From positions 248,001-312,000 of the forward strand of contig NZ_BMED01000006.1 in assembly GCF_014636315.1 (NCBI RefSeq): DNA of 64,000 nt, given 5' to 3'. Each line of letters begins with the position of its first letter. The first letter of the stretch is position 1. Source of the DNA: Parundibacterium terreum. GTDB lineage: Bacteria; Pseudomonadota; Gammaproteobacteria; Burkholderiales; Burkholderiaceae_D. Positions 1 to 7,801 of this stretch are shown piece after piece. The translations under genes were made by a program, and so were the position numbers. The notes beneath the pieces are model-generated. The model worked only from the letters and a program-made list of their open reading frames with translations. It ran no database searches and was not told where the DNA came from.

Positions 1-1
1 C

Positions 2-472
2 GTGGGTTTTTACCTGGGTAAGCCGCCGGACGATGGCAAACCCGCCTGCCACGCCTTGAGCCTGACCAGTTTCAGCTATCGCGTAGTGGCGCCCAGCGGC
101 TGGAAAAACCGGGTCAGCGGCAAAGGCTGGGCGGCGCTGGCGCAACTGCCGTGGATATGGACACCGCCGGAGTCCGCGCACCACCGCCTGCTCAGCAAGG
201 TATTTGCTGAGCACAATGCCAGCCCCAACAAGGTGGCCCTGGTGGACCAGGAGCCATCGATGCTGGACTTGGTGAAATCCGGAGTCGGCCTCAGCCTGCT
301 GCGCGACTCCATCGCGATACGCGAAGCGCATGCGCACGGCCTGGTGATCGCGGATGCGGTCAGCTTATCCACAGAGCTTAGCTTTATTACACTGGAAAAA
401 CGCAAAAACGAGCCCATGATTGCCGCCGTATTCAGCCTGCTGAGACAGTGCTGGGGGCTGGAAGAGGTATGA
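2..472 (+). CDS. LysR-type regulator, C-terminal part (cut by window edge)
   Basis: About 156 residues of the co-inducer-binding domain of a LysR-family regulator. The open frame runs into the left window edge, so the helix-turn-helix half lies outside. Supporting the call are the substrate-binding-domain pattern with a segment reading EPSMLDLVKSGVGLSLL, which is the usual 'bias to the G-hxhL' region of such domains, and the C-terminal helix. The regulated genes cannot be told from here. The next gene starts about 85 bases downstream on the same strand. The family call is fairly safe; the ligand is unknown. Confidence 0.7.
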   Translation: MGFYLGKPPDDGKPACHALSLTSFSYRVVAPSGWKNRVSGKGWAALAQLPWIWTPPESAHHRLLSKVFAEHNASPNKVALVDQEPSMLDLVKSGVGLSLLRDSIAIREAHAHGLVIADAVSLSTELSFITLEKRKNEPMIAAVFSLLRQCWGLEEV

Positions 473-558
473 CACCTTATTTTGCAATGCAAAATATTGC
501 TTTTGCCGGCAGGCAGGGTATATTTCTATAGTCCAATTTTTTGTGTTGCGGAGCCCAC

Positions 559-1296
559 GTGATCAAATCCTCTGTCTTGCCGCTGATGAGCTTGCTGGGT
601 GCGCTTGGCGCACCGGTGCTCGCGCAGGCAGAGGATATCAAGCTGTACATACAGGAATTCGCGCCGTTCACGCATACCGATTACCAGAGCACCGAGATCC
701 ATGGCTTTGTCACCGACAAGGTGGTAGAGATCATGAAACGCGCCAATGAGAGCTATACCATCACCAGCACCTCGCTGGCGCGCGGCTACCAGGCCGCGCT
801 GACCGAAGACAATTCCTGCCTGTTTGCCTTCCGCCGCACCCCGGACCGGGAAAAGTATTTCAAATGGGTAGGTCCGGTAGCCACCGACAACTGGGTACTG
901 TACGGCAGGAAAAACGATACCCGCATGCTGAAGAGCCTGGAAGACGCCAAGTCCTACAACATAGGTTCCTACAAGAACGCCGCCACCGGCCTGTATCTGC
1001 AGGAGCAGGGTTACAAAATCCAGTTCGCCAGCCAGGATGACGATAACCCCCGCCTGCTGGTCAATGGCAGGCTGGATTACTGGATCGTATCGGAATTGCA
1101 CGGCATGTTTCTGGCGCAGCAACAGGGTTACTGGAACGATATCAGCAAGGCCGTCAAATACCGCAGCATAGACTTGTACATGCTGTGCAATGCGAAAATG
1201 GACAAGCAGCGCATAGACAATTTCAACCAGCTCAATGCCGACCTGGACCGCGACGGCACGGCAGAAAAGCTGATGCGCAAATACGGCGTCAAGTAA
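559..1296 (+). CDS. Periplasmic solute-binding protein, SBP_bac_3 type
   Basis: Type II periplasmic binding protein of the extracellular solute-binding family 3 fold, about 245 residues. I chose the GTG at 559 because GGAG lies six bases upstream; an upstream TTG at 541 has no such site. A signal peptide (roughly residues 1-24, ending ALAQAE) is followed by the LYIQEFAPF...GFVTDKVVEIMKRANE pattern, typical of the first lobe of polar amino-acid-binding proteins. No transporter permease or ATPase is adjacent, so it may be an orphan binding protein or act with a distant system. Related but distinct proteins occur at 59404 and 60971. Confidence 0.7.
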   Translation: MIKSSVLPLMSLLGALGAPVLAQAEDIKLYIQEFAPFTHTDYQSTEIHGFVTDKVVEIMKRANESYTITSTSLARGYQAALTEDNSCLFAFRRTPDREKYFKWVGPVATDNWVLYGRKNDTRMLKSLEDAKSYNIGSYKNAATGLYLQEQGYKIQFASQDDDNPRLLVNGRLDYWIVSELHGMFLAQQQGYWNDISKAVKYRSIDLYMLCNAKMDKQRIDNFNQLNADLDRDGTAEKLMRKYGVK

Positions 1297-1389
1297 ATCG
1301 CTATACAGCCTCTTGCGCCAGCGCCATCCCATCCGTGCCTTCCTGTGCAAATCAGGCGATAATGTCGGCCTGAAGCGAGGAAAGAAACG

Positions 1390-1650
1390 ATGAGATCCAC
1401 CAAGGCCAGTTACGCGATATCAAGACTGAAAGACCGCAGCGACAATGCGCCCTATTCCATGGTCACCATGGCGGATGGCCGTTTCTACCTGGTACTCGCC
1501 AATGGCGACGCCGATCCGCAAAAACTGAACGAACCCATGGAGCTGGATGAATTCGTGCGCTTCGTCAATTCGCTGGGCAAGCAGACACCTAAGAAAATCA
1601 GCAAACTGGACGTCGCCTTTGAAGCCAAGCTACGCAAGAAAAGCGACTGA
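1390..1650 (+). CDS. Hypothetical 86-residue protein
   Basis: A small, charged, probably cytosolic protein with no motif I recognise. A strong ribosome-binding site (GAGGAAAG) stands eight bases before the ATG and codon use fits the neighbours, so it is probably real. The middle of the protein (ADGRFYLVLANGDADP) could form a small beta-rich unit, and the C terminus is lysine-rich (KLRKKSD). It sits between a binding protein and an FKBP gene on the same strand with short gaps. No function can be assigned. Confidence 0.6.
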   Translation: MRSTKASYAISRLKDRSDNAPYSMVTMADGRFYLVLANGDADPQKLNEPMELDEFVRFVNSLGKQTPKKISKLDVAFEAKLRKKSD

Positions 1651-1698
1651 GCTCGCTGCCCTTTTATCCCTGCCTTATTTATCCTTGAAAGCCACCGC

Positions 1699-2172
1699 AT
1701 GAAAATTCGCGTATTGCCTACCGCCTTTGCCGTATCCATTGCAGCTTCCATGCTGCTGCCTTTCAGCGTTGTGAACACTGCAACGGCGGCCACCGCCAAG
1801 CCAAAAGCCGCCGCTGCAGCAGCGGCGCCGCTGACATTGCAAATCATCGATACCCAGGTCGGCACCGGCAAGGAAGCAGCAGCCAATACCGTGGTCACCG
1901 TTAACTATACAGGCTGGATCTACAGCCCCAAGGCCGACAAGCAGCACGGCGTGCAATTCGACAGCTCGGTAGGACGTGGACCGTTCAGCTTCCCGCTGGG
2001 CGCCGGACGCGTGATACAGGGCTGGGACCAGGGCGTGGCAGGTATGAAGGTAGGCGGCAAGCGCACCCTGATCATCCCCAGTGAACTGGGCTATGGTGAA
2101 AATGGCGCCGGCAGCAAGATCCCTCCCGGCGCCAACCTGATTTTTGATGTGGAACTGGTCGGCGTCAGGTAA
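1699..2172 (+). CDS. Exported FKBP-type peptidyl-prolyl isomerase
   Basis: Catalyses cis-trans isomerisation of prolyl peptide bonds, here probably in the periplasm. A signal peptide (about residues 1-32) is followed by an alanine-rich linker and one complete FKBP domain (about 50-157). Typical core elements are VTVNYTGWI, FDSSVGRGPFSFPLGAGRVIQGWDQG, GGKRTLIIPSELGYG and IPPGANLIFDVELV. The usual aromatic active-site residues and the VIQGWD motif are present. Length 157 is normal for a single-domain exported FKBP. It is probably transcribed with the neighbours on the plus strand. Confidence 0.9.
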   Translation: MKIRVLPTAFAVSIAASMLLPFSVVNTATAATAKPKAAAAAAAPLTLQIIDTQVGTGKEAAANTVVTVNYTGWIYSPKADKQHGVQFDSSVGRGPFSFPLGAGRVIQGWDQGVAGMKVGGKRTLIIPSELGYGENGAGSKIPPGANLIFDVELVGVR

Positions 2173-2224
2173 GCGCTGGGATCAGCACTGAAATAAGCAC
2201 TCAAGCCAAAAGCCGGACAAGCAA

Positions 2225-2785
2225 ATGAGCAGCCCAATGCAGCAACTCAGCTACCTGCAAGCCTACCCCGAGCATATCCAGAGCCAGGTCAGGCAACTGA
2301 TCGCCGATGGCAAGCTCGGCGAGGTGCTGCTGCGCAAATACGCCGGTGCGCATGAGGTGCGCACCGACAAGGCCTTGTACAACTATGTGCAAGACTTGAA
2401 AAACCGCTACCTGCGCAACGGCGAGCAAATCAGCAAGGTCGCCTTCGACAGCAAGATCAAGGTGATCCAGCATGCGCTGGGCCAGCATACCTATATCTCC
2501 AGGGTGCAGGGCAGCAAGCTCAAATCCAAGCATGAAATCAGGGTCGCCAGCTTGTTCAAATTCGTGCCCGACGAATTCCTCAGGATGATCGTCGTGCACG
2601 AGCTGGCGCACTTGAAAGAGAAAGAGCACAACAAGGCTTTCTACAAGCTGTGCACGCACATGGAACCGAACTACCACCAGTACGAACTGGACCTGAGGCT
2701 TTACCTGACGCAGATGGATCTCTCAGGCGAGGGACTGTGGATAAGCAAGGATGGCTACGCCGCCAGCGCAGACGCATCCGCCTGA
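2225..2785 (+). CDS. YgjP-like (DUF45) metal-dependent hydrolase
   Basis: Predicted zinc metallohydrolase of the YgjP/DUF45 family. The signature HELAH at residues 125-129, followed by a further histidine in KEKEHNKAFY (about 135), gives the family pattern HELxH-x5-H-x3-F. The preceding segment of about 70 residues (KSKHEIRVASLFKFVPDEFLRMIVV) is also characteristic. Members are cytosolic and their substrates are poorly known; a peptidase or nucleotide hydrolase activity has been proposed. At 186 residues it is slightly shorter than typical members (about 230). No operon partner with a clear link is visible. Confidence 0.75.
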   Translation: MSSPMQQLSYLQAYPEHIQSQVRQLIADGKLGEVLLRKYAGAHEVRTDKALYNYVQDLKNRYLRNGEQISKVAFDSKIKVIQHALGQHTYISRVQGSKLKSKHEIRVASLFKFVPDEFLRMIVVHELAHLKEKEHNKAFYKLCTHMEPNYHQYELDLRLYLTQMDLSGEGLWISKDGYAASADASA

Positions 2786-2939
2786 TACTGCCCTTGCATG
2801 GACCAGGTTGTGGATAAGTTTCCACAACCACCCGCTGCTACCGCAATGCACAACAAGCTGTGCGCATTATCCACAGCCTGTGCCGCCTGATTCGCCGGGC
2901 TATCGATTACACTGATGTTTTAATTTCAATTGACGGCAT

Positions 2940-4409
2940 ATGGCATATCTACTGGCACTAGATCAGGGTACCTCCAGTTCCCGCAGCATATTGTTCGACG
3001 ACAAGGGCAATATCGTCGCCTCGGCCCAGCAGGAATTCCGGCAGATTTTTCCGCAGCCGGGCTGGGTGGAACATGACCCTGTGGATATCTGGCAAAGCCA
3101 GCTTGCCACGTGCCGCCAGGCCCTGAGCAAGGCCAACATCCCCGTCAAGCAGATTGCAGCACTGGGCATTACCAACCAGCGCGAGACCACCGTCGTTTGG
3201 GAAAAAGCCAGCGGCAAACCCATCTTCAATGCCATCGTCTGGCAAGACCGGCGCACCGAAGCCTACTGCGATGAACTGCGCGCACAGGGCTACGCCGGCA
3301 TGATACAAAAGAAAACCGGGCTGATCCTCGATCCATATTTCTCCGCCACCAAGTTGAAGTGGATACTCGATACCGTACCGAACGCGCGCGCGCAGGCCGA
3401 GCGCGGCGAACTGGCTTTCGGTACCGTGGATAGCTGGCTGAGCTGGCAACTCAGCGAAGGCAAGCTGCACGTCACCGACGTCAGCAATGCGTCGCGCACG
3501 ATGCTGTGGAATATCCACCAGGGCTGCTGGGACCAGGAATTGCTGGATTGCTTCAATATCCCGCGCGCAGTGCTGCCGGAAGTCCATCCATCCAGCCACC
3601 GTTACGGCGAGACCACGCTGTTCGGCAGCCCTATCGCCATCGCCGGTATTGCCGGCGACCAGCAATCCGCGCTGTTCGGCCAAGCCTGCTTCAAACCCGG
3701 CATGGCCAAGAATACCTATGGCACCGGCTGCTTCATGCTGATGCATACCGGCAGCGACTGCGCAGTATCGACGAATGGCCTGATCAGCACGTCCGCCTGC
3801 CAGGTAGGTTCGCAACCGCAATATGCAATGGAAGGCAGCGTGTTCATCGGCGGCGCCGTCGTCCAATGGCTGCGCGATGGCCTGAAAGCCATCCAGCATT
3901 CCACCGATGTGGAAGAACTGGCCGCTACCGTGCCGGATTCCGGCGGCGTGGTTTTCGTTCCTTCTTTCACCGGCCTGGGCGCGCCTTACTGGGTGCCGTC
4001 CGCCAAGGGTGCGATACTCGGCCTCAGCCGCGGCACCACGGTGGCGCATATCGCCCGCGCCGCGCTGGAGTCGATTGCCTTCCAGAGTACCGACCTGCTG
4101 CTGGCCATGACGCGCGATGCAGTATCTGCTATTAGCGAATTGCGGGTCGACGGCGGCGCGGCAGCCAATAACTTGCTGCTGCAATTCCAGGCCAATCTGC
4201 TCGGCATACCGGTGATACGCCCCAAGGTCACCGAGACCACGGCACTCGGCGCCGCCTATCTGGCCGGCATCGCCGTCGGCGTATTTCAGAACACTGAAGA
4301 ATGCGCAGCGCAGTGGCAGATGGAAAGAACCTTCCTGCCGACCATGAGCCGCGACCAGGCCGGAGCCCTGATGCAGCAATGGGAACAGGCGATAGGCAGG
4401 GTGCGCTAG
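2940..4409 (+). CDS. glpK: Glycerol kinase
   Basis: Phosphorylates glycerol to sn-glycerol 3-phosphate with ATP in the cytosol, the entry step of glycerol catabolism. The 489-residue length fits the family (about 500). Recognisable segments are the N-terminal phosphate-binding loop LDQGTSSSRSILFD, the glycerol-binding NQRET region, GIAGDQQSALFGQ, NTYGTGCFMLMHTG and the C-terminal adenosine-binding DGGAAANNLLLQFQAN. No glpF, glpD or glpR is seen nearby, so it appears to be a single-gene unit, closed by the terminator at 4471-4498. A consensus DnaA box (at about 2865) lies in the upstream gap. Confidence 0.95.
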   Translation: MAYLLALDQGTSSSRSILFDDKGNIVASAQQEFRQIFPQPGWVEHDPVDIWQSQLATCRQALSKANIPVKQIAALGITNQRETTVVWEKASGKPIFNAIVWQDRRTEAYCDELRAQGYAGMIQKKTGLILDPYFSATKLKWILDTVPNARAQAERGELAFGTVDSWLSWQLSEGKLHVTDVSNASRTMLWNIHQGCWDQELLDCFNIPRAVLPEVHPSSHRYGETTLFGSPIAIAGIAGDQQSALFGQACFKPGMAKNTYGTGCFMLMHTGSDCAVSTNGLISTSACQVGSQPQYAMEGSVFIGGAVVQWLRDGLKAIQHSTDVEELAATVPDSGGVVFVPSFTGLGAPYWVPSAKGAILGLSRGTTVAHIARAALESIAFQSTDLLLAMTRDAVSAISELRVDGGAAANNLLLQFQANLLGIPVIRPKVTETTALGAAYLAGIAVGVFQNTEECAAQWQMERTFLPTMSRDQAGALMQQWEQAIGRVR

Positions 4410-4470
4410 TCTTATGTAAAGAAAAAGCCTGTGGATAAAGTTTCAGCACAGGCCCAAGGGTTCACATAAT

Positions 4471-4498
4471 AAAAAAGACGGCCTGAGCCGTCTTTTTT
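4471..4498. terminator. Bidirectional intrinsic terminator
   Basis: A perfect hairpin with stem AAAAAAGACGGC, loop CTGA and the matching arm ending in six T. It separates convergent glpK and the glycine-zipper gene, and because an A-tract and a T-tract flank the stem it can serve both strands. Confidence 0.9.
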
Positions 4499-4525
4499 AT
4501 TCGCGCGTCAGCGTCTGTTGATAAC

Positions 4526-5227
4526 TTAGCCCTCAGACTCCAGCTTGCCGTTGACTTCACGCACACGGTCCCCGACTCTCCAGCCGTCCTGTGGAAAACT
4601 GCGTACCTTGCCGTCATCCATGCGTACCTTGACGATATAGGTCGTGGTTGTATTGCGGCGTTTTTCCACTTCGTTACCGGCATAGCCGCCGCCTACCGCA
4701 CCGGCCACCGTCGCCAGCGTATTACCGTTACCGTGGCCTACCTGATGGCCCAGCACGCCGCCCAACACCGCACCGGCGGCAACACCCAGGCCGCTGGTCT
4801 GCGCCTGATGTTGCACAGCCTGTATAGAATCTACGCGGCCGCAATGTTTGCACACTGCAGGACGGGATTCGGCTGCAGGCGCTGCATTCCTGTATTCAGG
4901 ATTGGCTTGCGCCACTTGTGAAGTGTAGGGCTGGCCTTGCGGATTGCGGGAGTTACCGGAGTCATTCGGTGCGTTATCCACATACGCCTGCCCATTTTTT
5001 TGCCCGGCTTGCGGCGCATTTGCATAGCCATCCTGGGCATTTTGCGCATTCTGCGGTTGCGACATCGTCGCATTCTGCAATGCGGCCTGATCGACAGGAC
5101 CGGATTTGCTCAAAGAGTTAGGCAAGATTCCGGTGATCGCGGCAACCCCGATCAAGCTGACCAGGGTAACGGAGACTGCGGCACCGGCAACCAGCGGGTG
5201 TATGCGGCGGGATTGATTATTTTCCAT
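4526..5227 (-). CDS. Glycine-zipper 2TM (17 kDa antigen-like) envelope protein
   Basis: A 233-residue envelope protein. An N-terminal hydrophobic segment (about residues 12-34) has no lipobox cysteine, so it is probably an inner-membrane anchor or uncleaved signal. Then comes a low-complexity stretch rich in N, Q, A and P (about 45-120), then a CKHCG pair of cysteines, then a glycine zipper of the Rickettsia 17 kDa/SlyB type (AVLGGVLGHQVGHGNG...AGAVGGGYAGNEVEKR) and a short basic C-terminal domain. Related proteins affect outer-membrane integrity. The ATG is preceded by GAGGT at good spacing. Function is inferred only from the domain. Confidence 0.75.
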   Translation of the reverse strand: MENNQSRRIHPLVAGAAVSVTLVSLIGVAAITGILPNSLSKSGPVDQAALQNATMSQPQNAQNAQDGYANAPQAGQKNGQAYVDNAPNDSGNSRNPQGQPYTSQVAQANPEYRNAAPAAESRPAVCKHCGRVDSIQAVQHQAQTSGLGVAAGAVLGGVLGHQVGHGNGNTLATVAGAVGGGYAGNEVEKRRNTTTTYIVKVRMDDGKVRSFPQDGWRVGDRVREVNGKLESEG

Positions 5228-5565
5228 TTGAAGACCTCATTCTTTTTTAATTTATATGTACGGCAATCGGCGACATGACAGAACTACTATTGCTGTACTC
5301 CAAGTGTACAGGCCCGCGCTCGCTTAAAGAAGGTAATTAGTGTGTCAGATGTAATGCTTTGTAAGCCCTGTCAACATAGTCCTACAAGCTCCTAGGACAG
5401 CAGCCCGAAATCGTGGAAAAACTGTGTATAAGTAGCTCGGTTGTATGATTTTGCGGAGCAAACAACGGCCCAAAATCACGCTATTGTCATTTGCAGAGAT
5501 TAAATTCAGAATAAAGCGCCGTCCTGAAGATTGCCCGTTTTCTTTTTCAACCCATGGAGAGAATA
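5228..5565. other. Intergenic region, promoter-bearing, no gene seen
   Basis: About 340 bases between divergent genes. Both promoters should lie here but I could not fix one with confidence. The section is less GC-rich than its surroundings. A TGTGTATAA sequence near 5423 resembles a degenerate DnaA box. No open frame with a convincing ribosome-binding site and no stable hairpin was found. Confidence 0.4.
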
Positions 5566-6096
5566 ATGAGAATACTAAAATGGTTGCTGGGTATCATCGC
5601 TGCACTCGTGGTACTTCTGATCGCCATTGCGCTGATGCTGCCGAATGACTTTACAGTCACCCGCAGCATCGTCATCAATGCACCGGCAGATAAAATTTAT
5701 CCGCTGGTCGCCGCGCCGGCCGAATGGAAAAAATGGTCGGTCTGGAACCAGCGCGATCCGGCCATGCAGATGACGTTTTCCGGCCCGGCCAGCGGTACCG
5801 GTGCCGCCTGGGACTGGCAAAGCAAAAGCCAGGGCAACGGCGGCATGAAATTCACCGCTGCAACGCCTAACCAGAACATAGACTATGAACTGCATTTTGA
5901 AGGTATGGGCAAACCGTCCAGCGGTGCATTGAAATTCGAGCCGCAAGCCGGCGGCACCAAACTCACCTGGTCCATGCACGGCAACAGCGAAGGCAACCTG
6001 ATGATGAAGCTGTTCAGCCCCTTCATGGACAAGATGGTCGGCAGTGATTTCGACAGCGGCTTGAAAAACCTGAAGAAGCTGGTAGAGCAACCCTGA
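5566..6096 (+). CDS. SRPBCC-family (polyketide cyclase/START-like) protein
   Basis: A membrane-anchored ligand-binding domain of the SRPBCC (Bet v1-like) superfamily, 176 residues. I prefer the ATG at 5566 because GGAGAG lies just upstream; an in-frame ATG at 5554 would contain that site. The N-terminal hydrophobic helix (about residues 3-24) anchors the protein, followed by the family's opening strand FTVTRSIVINAPADKIYPLVAAPAEWKKW and the C-terminal long helix that closes the cavity (MDKMVGSDFDSGLKNLKKLV). The ligand is unknown. The gene is closed by the terminator at 6119-6153. Confidence 0.8.
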   Translation: MRILKWLLGIIAALVVLLIAIALMLPNDFTVTRSIVINAPADKIYPLVAAPAEWKKWSVWNQRDPAMQMTFSGPASGTGAAWDWQSKSQGNGGMKFTAATPNQNIDYELHFEGMGKPSSGALKFEPQAGGTKLTWSMHGNSEGNLMMKLFSPFMDKMVGSDFDSGLKNLKKLVEQP

Positions 6097-6118
6097 TTTA
6101 CTGTGGCCGTTTCACTCT

Positions 6119-6153
6119 AAAGCCCGCCAGCACCTTATCTGGCGGGCTTTTTC
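6119..6153 (+). terminator. Intrinsic terminator
   Basis: Stem AGCCCGCCAG paired with CTGGCGGGCT, eight-base loop, followed by a T-run. It begins about 20 bases after the stop of the SRPBCC gene. Confidence 0.9.
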
Positions 6154-6169
6154 ATTCAATATGGCCTAT

Positions 6170-6348
6170 TTATCCCCAAGCTGCCCACAGTCTTACCCCT
6201 GGCTTATAAACAGGCTTATCACCATGTTATCCACATGCTTACCCACCGCCATTTAGCCAAAAATCGTGGCACTGACGGAACTTAAGCACAGCTTAGCCAC
6301 AACTTAATCACATGGTTAAAAACAGGGTTAAGCACAGGCTTATCCACA
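6170..6348. repeat. Phased array of DnaA-box-like repeats (array 1)
   Basis: At least eleven 9-mers resembling the DnaA box TTATCCACA, all in the same orientation. Exact copies begin at 6227 and 6340. Variants such as TTATCACCA (6216), TTACCCACC (6239), TTAAGCACA (6282 and 6328), TTAGCCACA (6293) and TTAATCACA (6304) fill the rest. Starts fall at 6193, 6204, 6216, 6227, 6239, then 6282, 6293, 6304, 6316, 6328, 6340, so the spacing is 11-12 bases, about one helical turn. The array fills most of the 420-base gap upstream of the BtaA-like gene. It could titrate or bind DnaA, or bind another repeat-recognising protein. Confidence 0.7.
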
Positions 6349-6517
6349 ATTTTGCGCACAAAACCACAGAATTCACGGCTTCCCGCATTTTTCATCAATT
6401 TTTCATTCAGCTGTCACCGGTATGTCATCAATGCTGCCTAAAGTGCTCGATGAAAGCAGGAAAAAGTAATAAGGATATACCGGGAACACCGGGGGAAAAA
6501 CTGAGCGCGGGGATACT

Positions 6518-7747
6518 ATGCAGACGAAAACTCTGGTCGACAATGCCATCATCAATTCCAGCACCTCGGGCAGCAAAGCCTGGGCCGACAAGTTATTCAC
6601 ACACTGGTTCAGCCGCCTGGTGTATGCGCAGATCTGGGAAGATCCGCAATCCGACCTGGATGCGCTGCAACTGAAACCCGGCGCCAATATCCTGACCATT
6701 TCTTCCGGCGGTTGTAATGCACTCGCCTATCTGGCGGCCGATCCTGCCGCCGTGCATGCGGTAGACCTGAACGCCAATCACCTGGCCATGCTGGAAATGA
6801 AGCAGCGCGCGATCAAGCACCTGCCTGACTATGAAGCGGTACTCGCCTACCTGGGCGACGCCAACCATGTGGATAACCTGAAGCGCTACAAGCGCCATAT
6901 CCGCCCCCACCTGTCGGAAGCAGCCTCCGATTTCTGGGAAAGCCGCGACTGGTCCGGCAAGCAGCGTCATCATTACTTCAGGGATAATGCCTATCAGTAC
7001 GGCCTGCTTGGCGACTTCATCGGTTTTGCGCATTTCTTCGTGCGCATGATGGGCGGCGACATGAGCAAGCTGGCGGCCGCGCGCAATCTGGAAGAACAAA
7101 AGCAATTGTTCGAGCAGCACCTGGCGCCGATCTTCGATACCCGCCTGTTCCGCTTCATCGCGCGCCAGCCGATTGCACTGTACAGCCTGGGCATACCGCC
7201 GTCGCAGTTCGATGCGCTGAAAAAAGATGCACCGGGCGGACTGGACGGCATGCACCTGCTGTTCAAGGAAAGAATGCGCCATCTTGCCTGCGATTTCCCG
7301 CTGGATGAAAACTGTTTTGCGCATCAGGCCTTTGCCCGCCGCTACGACACCGGCAAGCAACAGGCCTTGCCTATGTATCTGCAGCGCGAGCATTTTTCCA
7401 GCCTGCGCAATAATATAGACCGGGTGCACGGCCACCACACCAGCCTGACCGAATTCCTGCGCAATCAGCCGCGCGAATCGATGCACGCGTATCTGTTCCT
7501 CGATGCGCAAGACTGGATGGACGACATCCAGCTGACCGAGCTGTGGGAAGAAGTCACCCGTACCGCAGCGCCGGATGCCAAGGTCGTGTTCCGCACCGGC
7601 GGCAGCACTTCGCCGCTGGAAGAAAAACTGCCGCCGTATTTGCTGCGCGCCTGGTACACCGACACCGCGCATAACCGCGCGCTGTATATGACAGACCGTT
7701 CGGCCATCTACGGCGGCATGCACCTGTATCAAAAACAGCCGGTTTAA
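6518..7747 (+). CDS. btaA: BtaA-like S-adenosylmethionine:diacylglycerol 3-amino-3-carboxypropyl transferase (DUF3419)
   Basis: The family moves the 3-amino-3-carboxypropyl group of SAM to diacylglycerol, the first step of betaine-lipid (DGTS) synthesis at the cytoplasmic membrane. The 409-residue length fits. Visible family marks are the N-terminal FSRLVYAQIWEDPQSDLDAL, the SAM-binding LTISSGGCNALAYLA and HAVDLNANHLAMLEMK, and the C-terminal FLDAQDWMDD and VFRTGG motifs. The classical partner methyltransferase BtaB is absent; a GNAT-like gene follows 54 bases downstream. The family is clear, but the final product made here is open. Confidence 0.85.
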   Translation: MQTKTLVDNAIINSSTSGSKAWADKLFTHWFSRLVYAQIWEDPQSDLDALQLKPGANILTISSGGCNALAYLAADPAAVHAVDLNANHLAMLEMKQRAIKHLPDYEAVLAYLGDANHVDNLKRYKRHIRPHLSEAASDFWESRDWSGKQRHHYFRDNAYQYGLLGDFIGFAHFFVRMMGGDMSKLAAARNLEEQKQLFEQHLAPIFDTRLFRFIARQPIALYSLGIPPSQFDALKKDAPGGLDGMHLLFKERMRHLACDFPLDENCFAHQAFARRYDTGKQQALPMYLQREHFSSLRNNIDRVHGHHTSLTEFLRNQPRESMHAYLFLDAQDWMDDIQLTELWEEVTRTAAPDAKVVFRTGGSTSPLEEKLPPYLLRAWYTDTAHNRALYMTDRSAIYGGMHLYQKQPV

Positions 7748-7801
7748 GAAACCTGAATTCCGGCTCAGTAACTGAACAAGATTTTTGATACCCGATTCTG
7801 A

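Noticed and set aside
2958..4379. Long open frame on the minus strand opposite glpK, and similar ones opposite putA, pckG and the alkaline phosphatases
   Set aside because: They mirror highly GC-rich third positions of clear genes, contain no recognisable domains and have no ribosome-binding sites.
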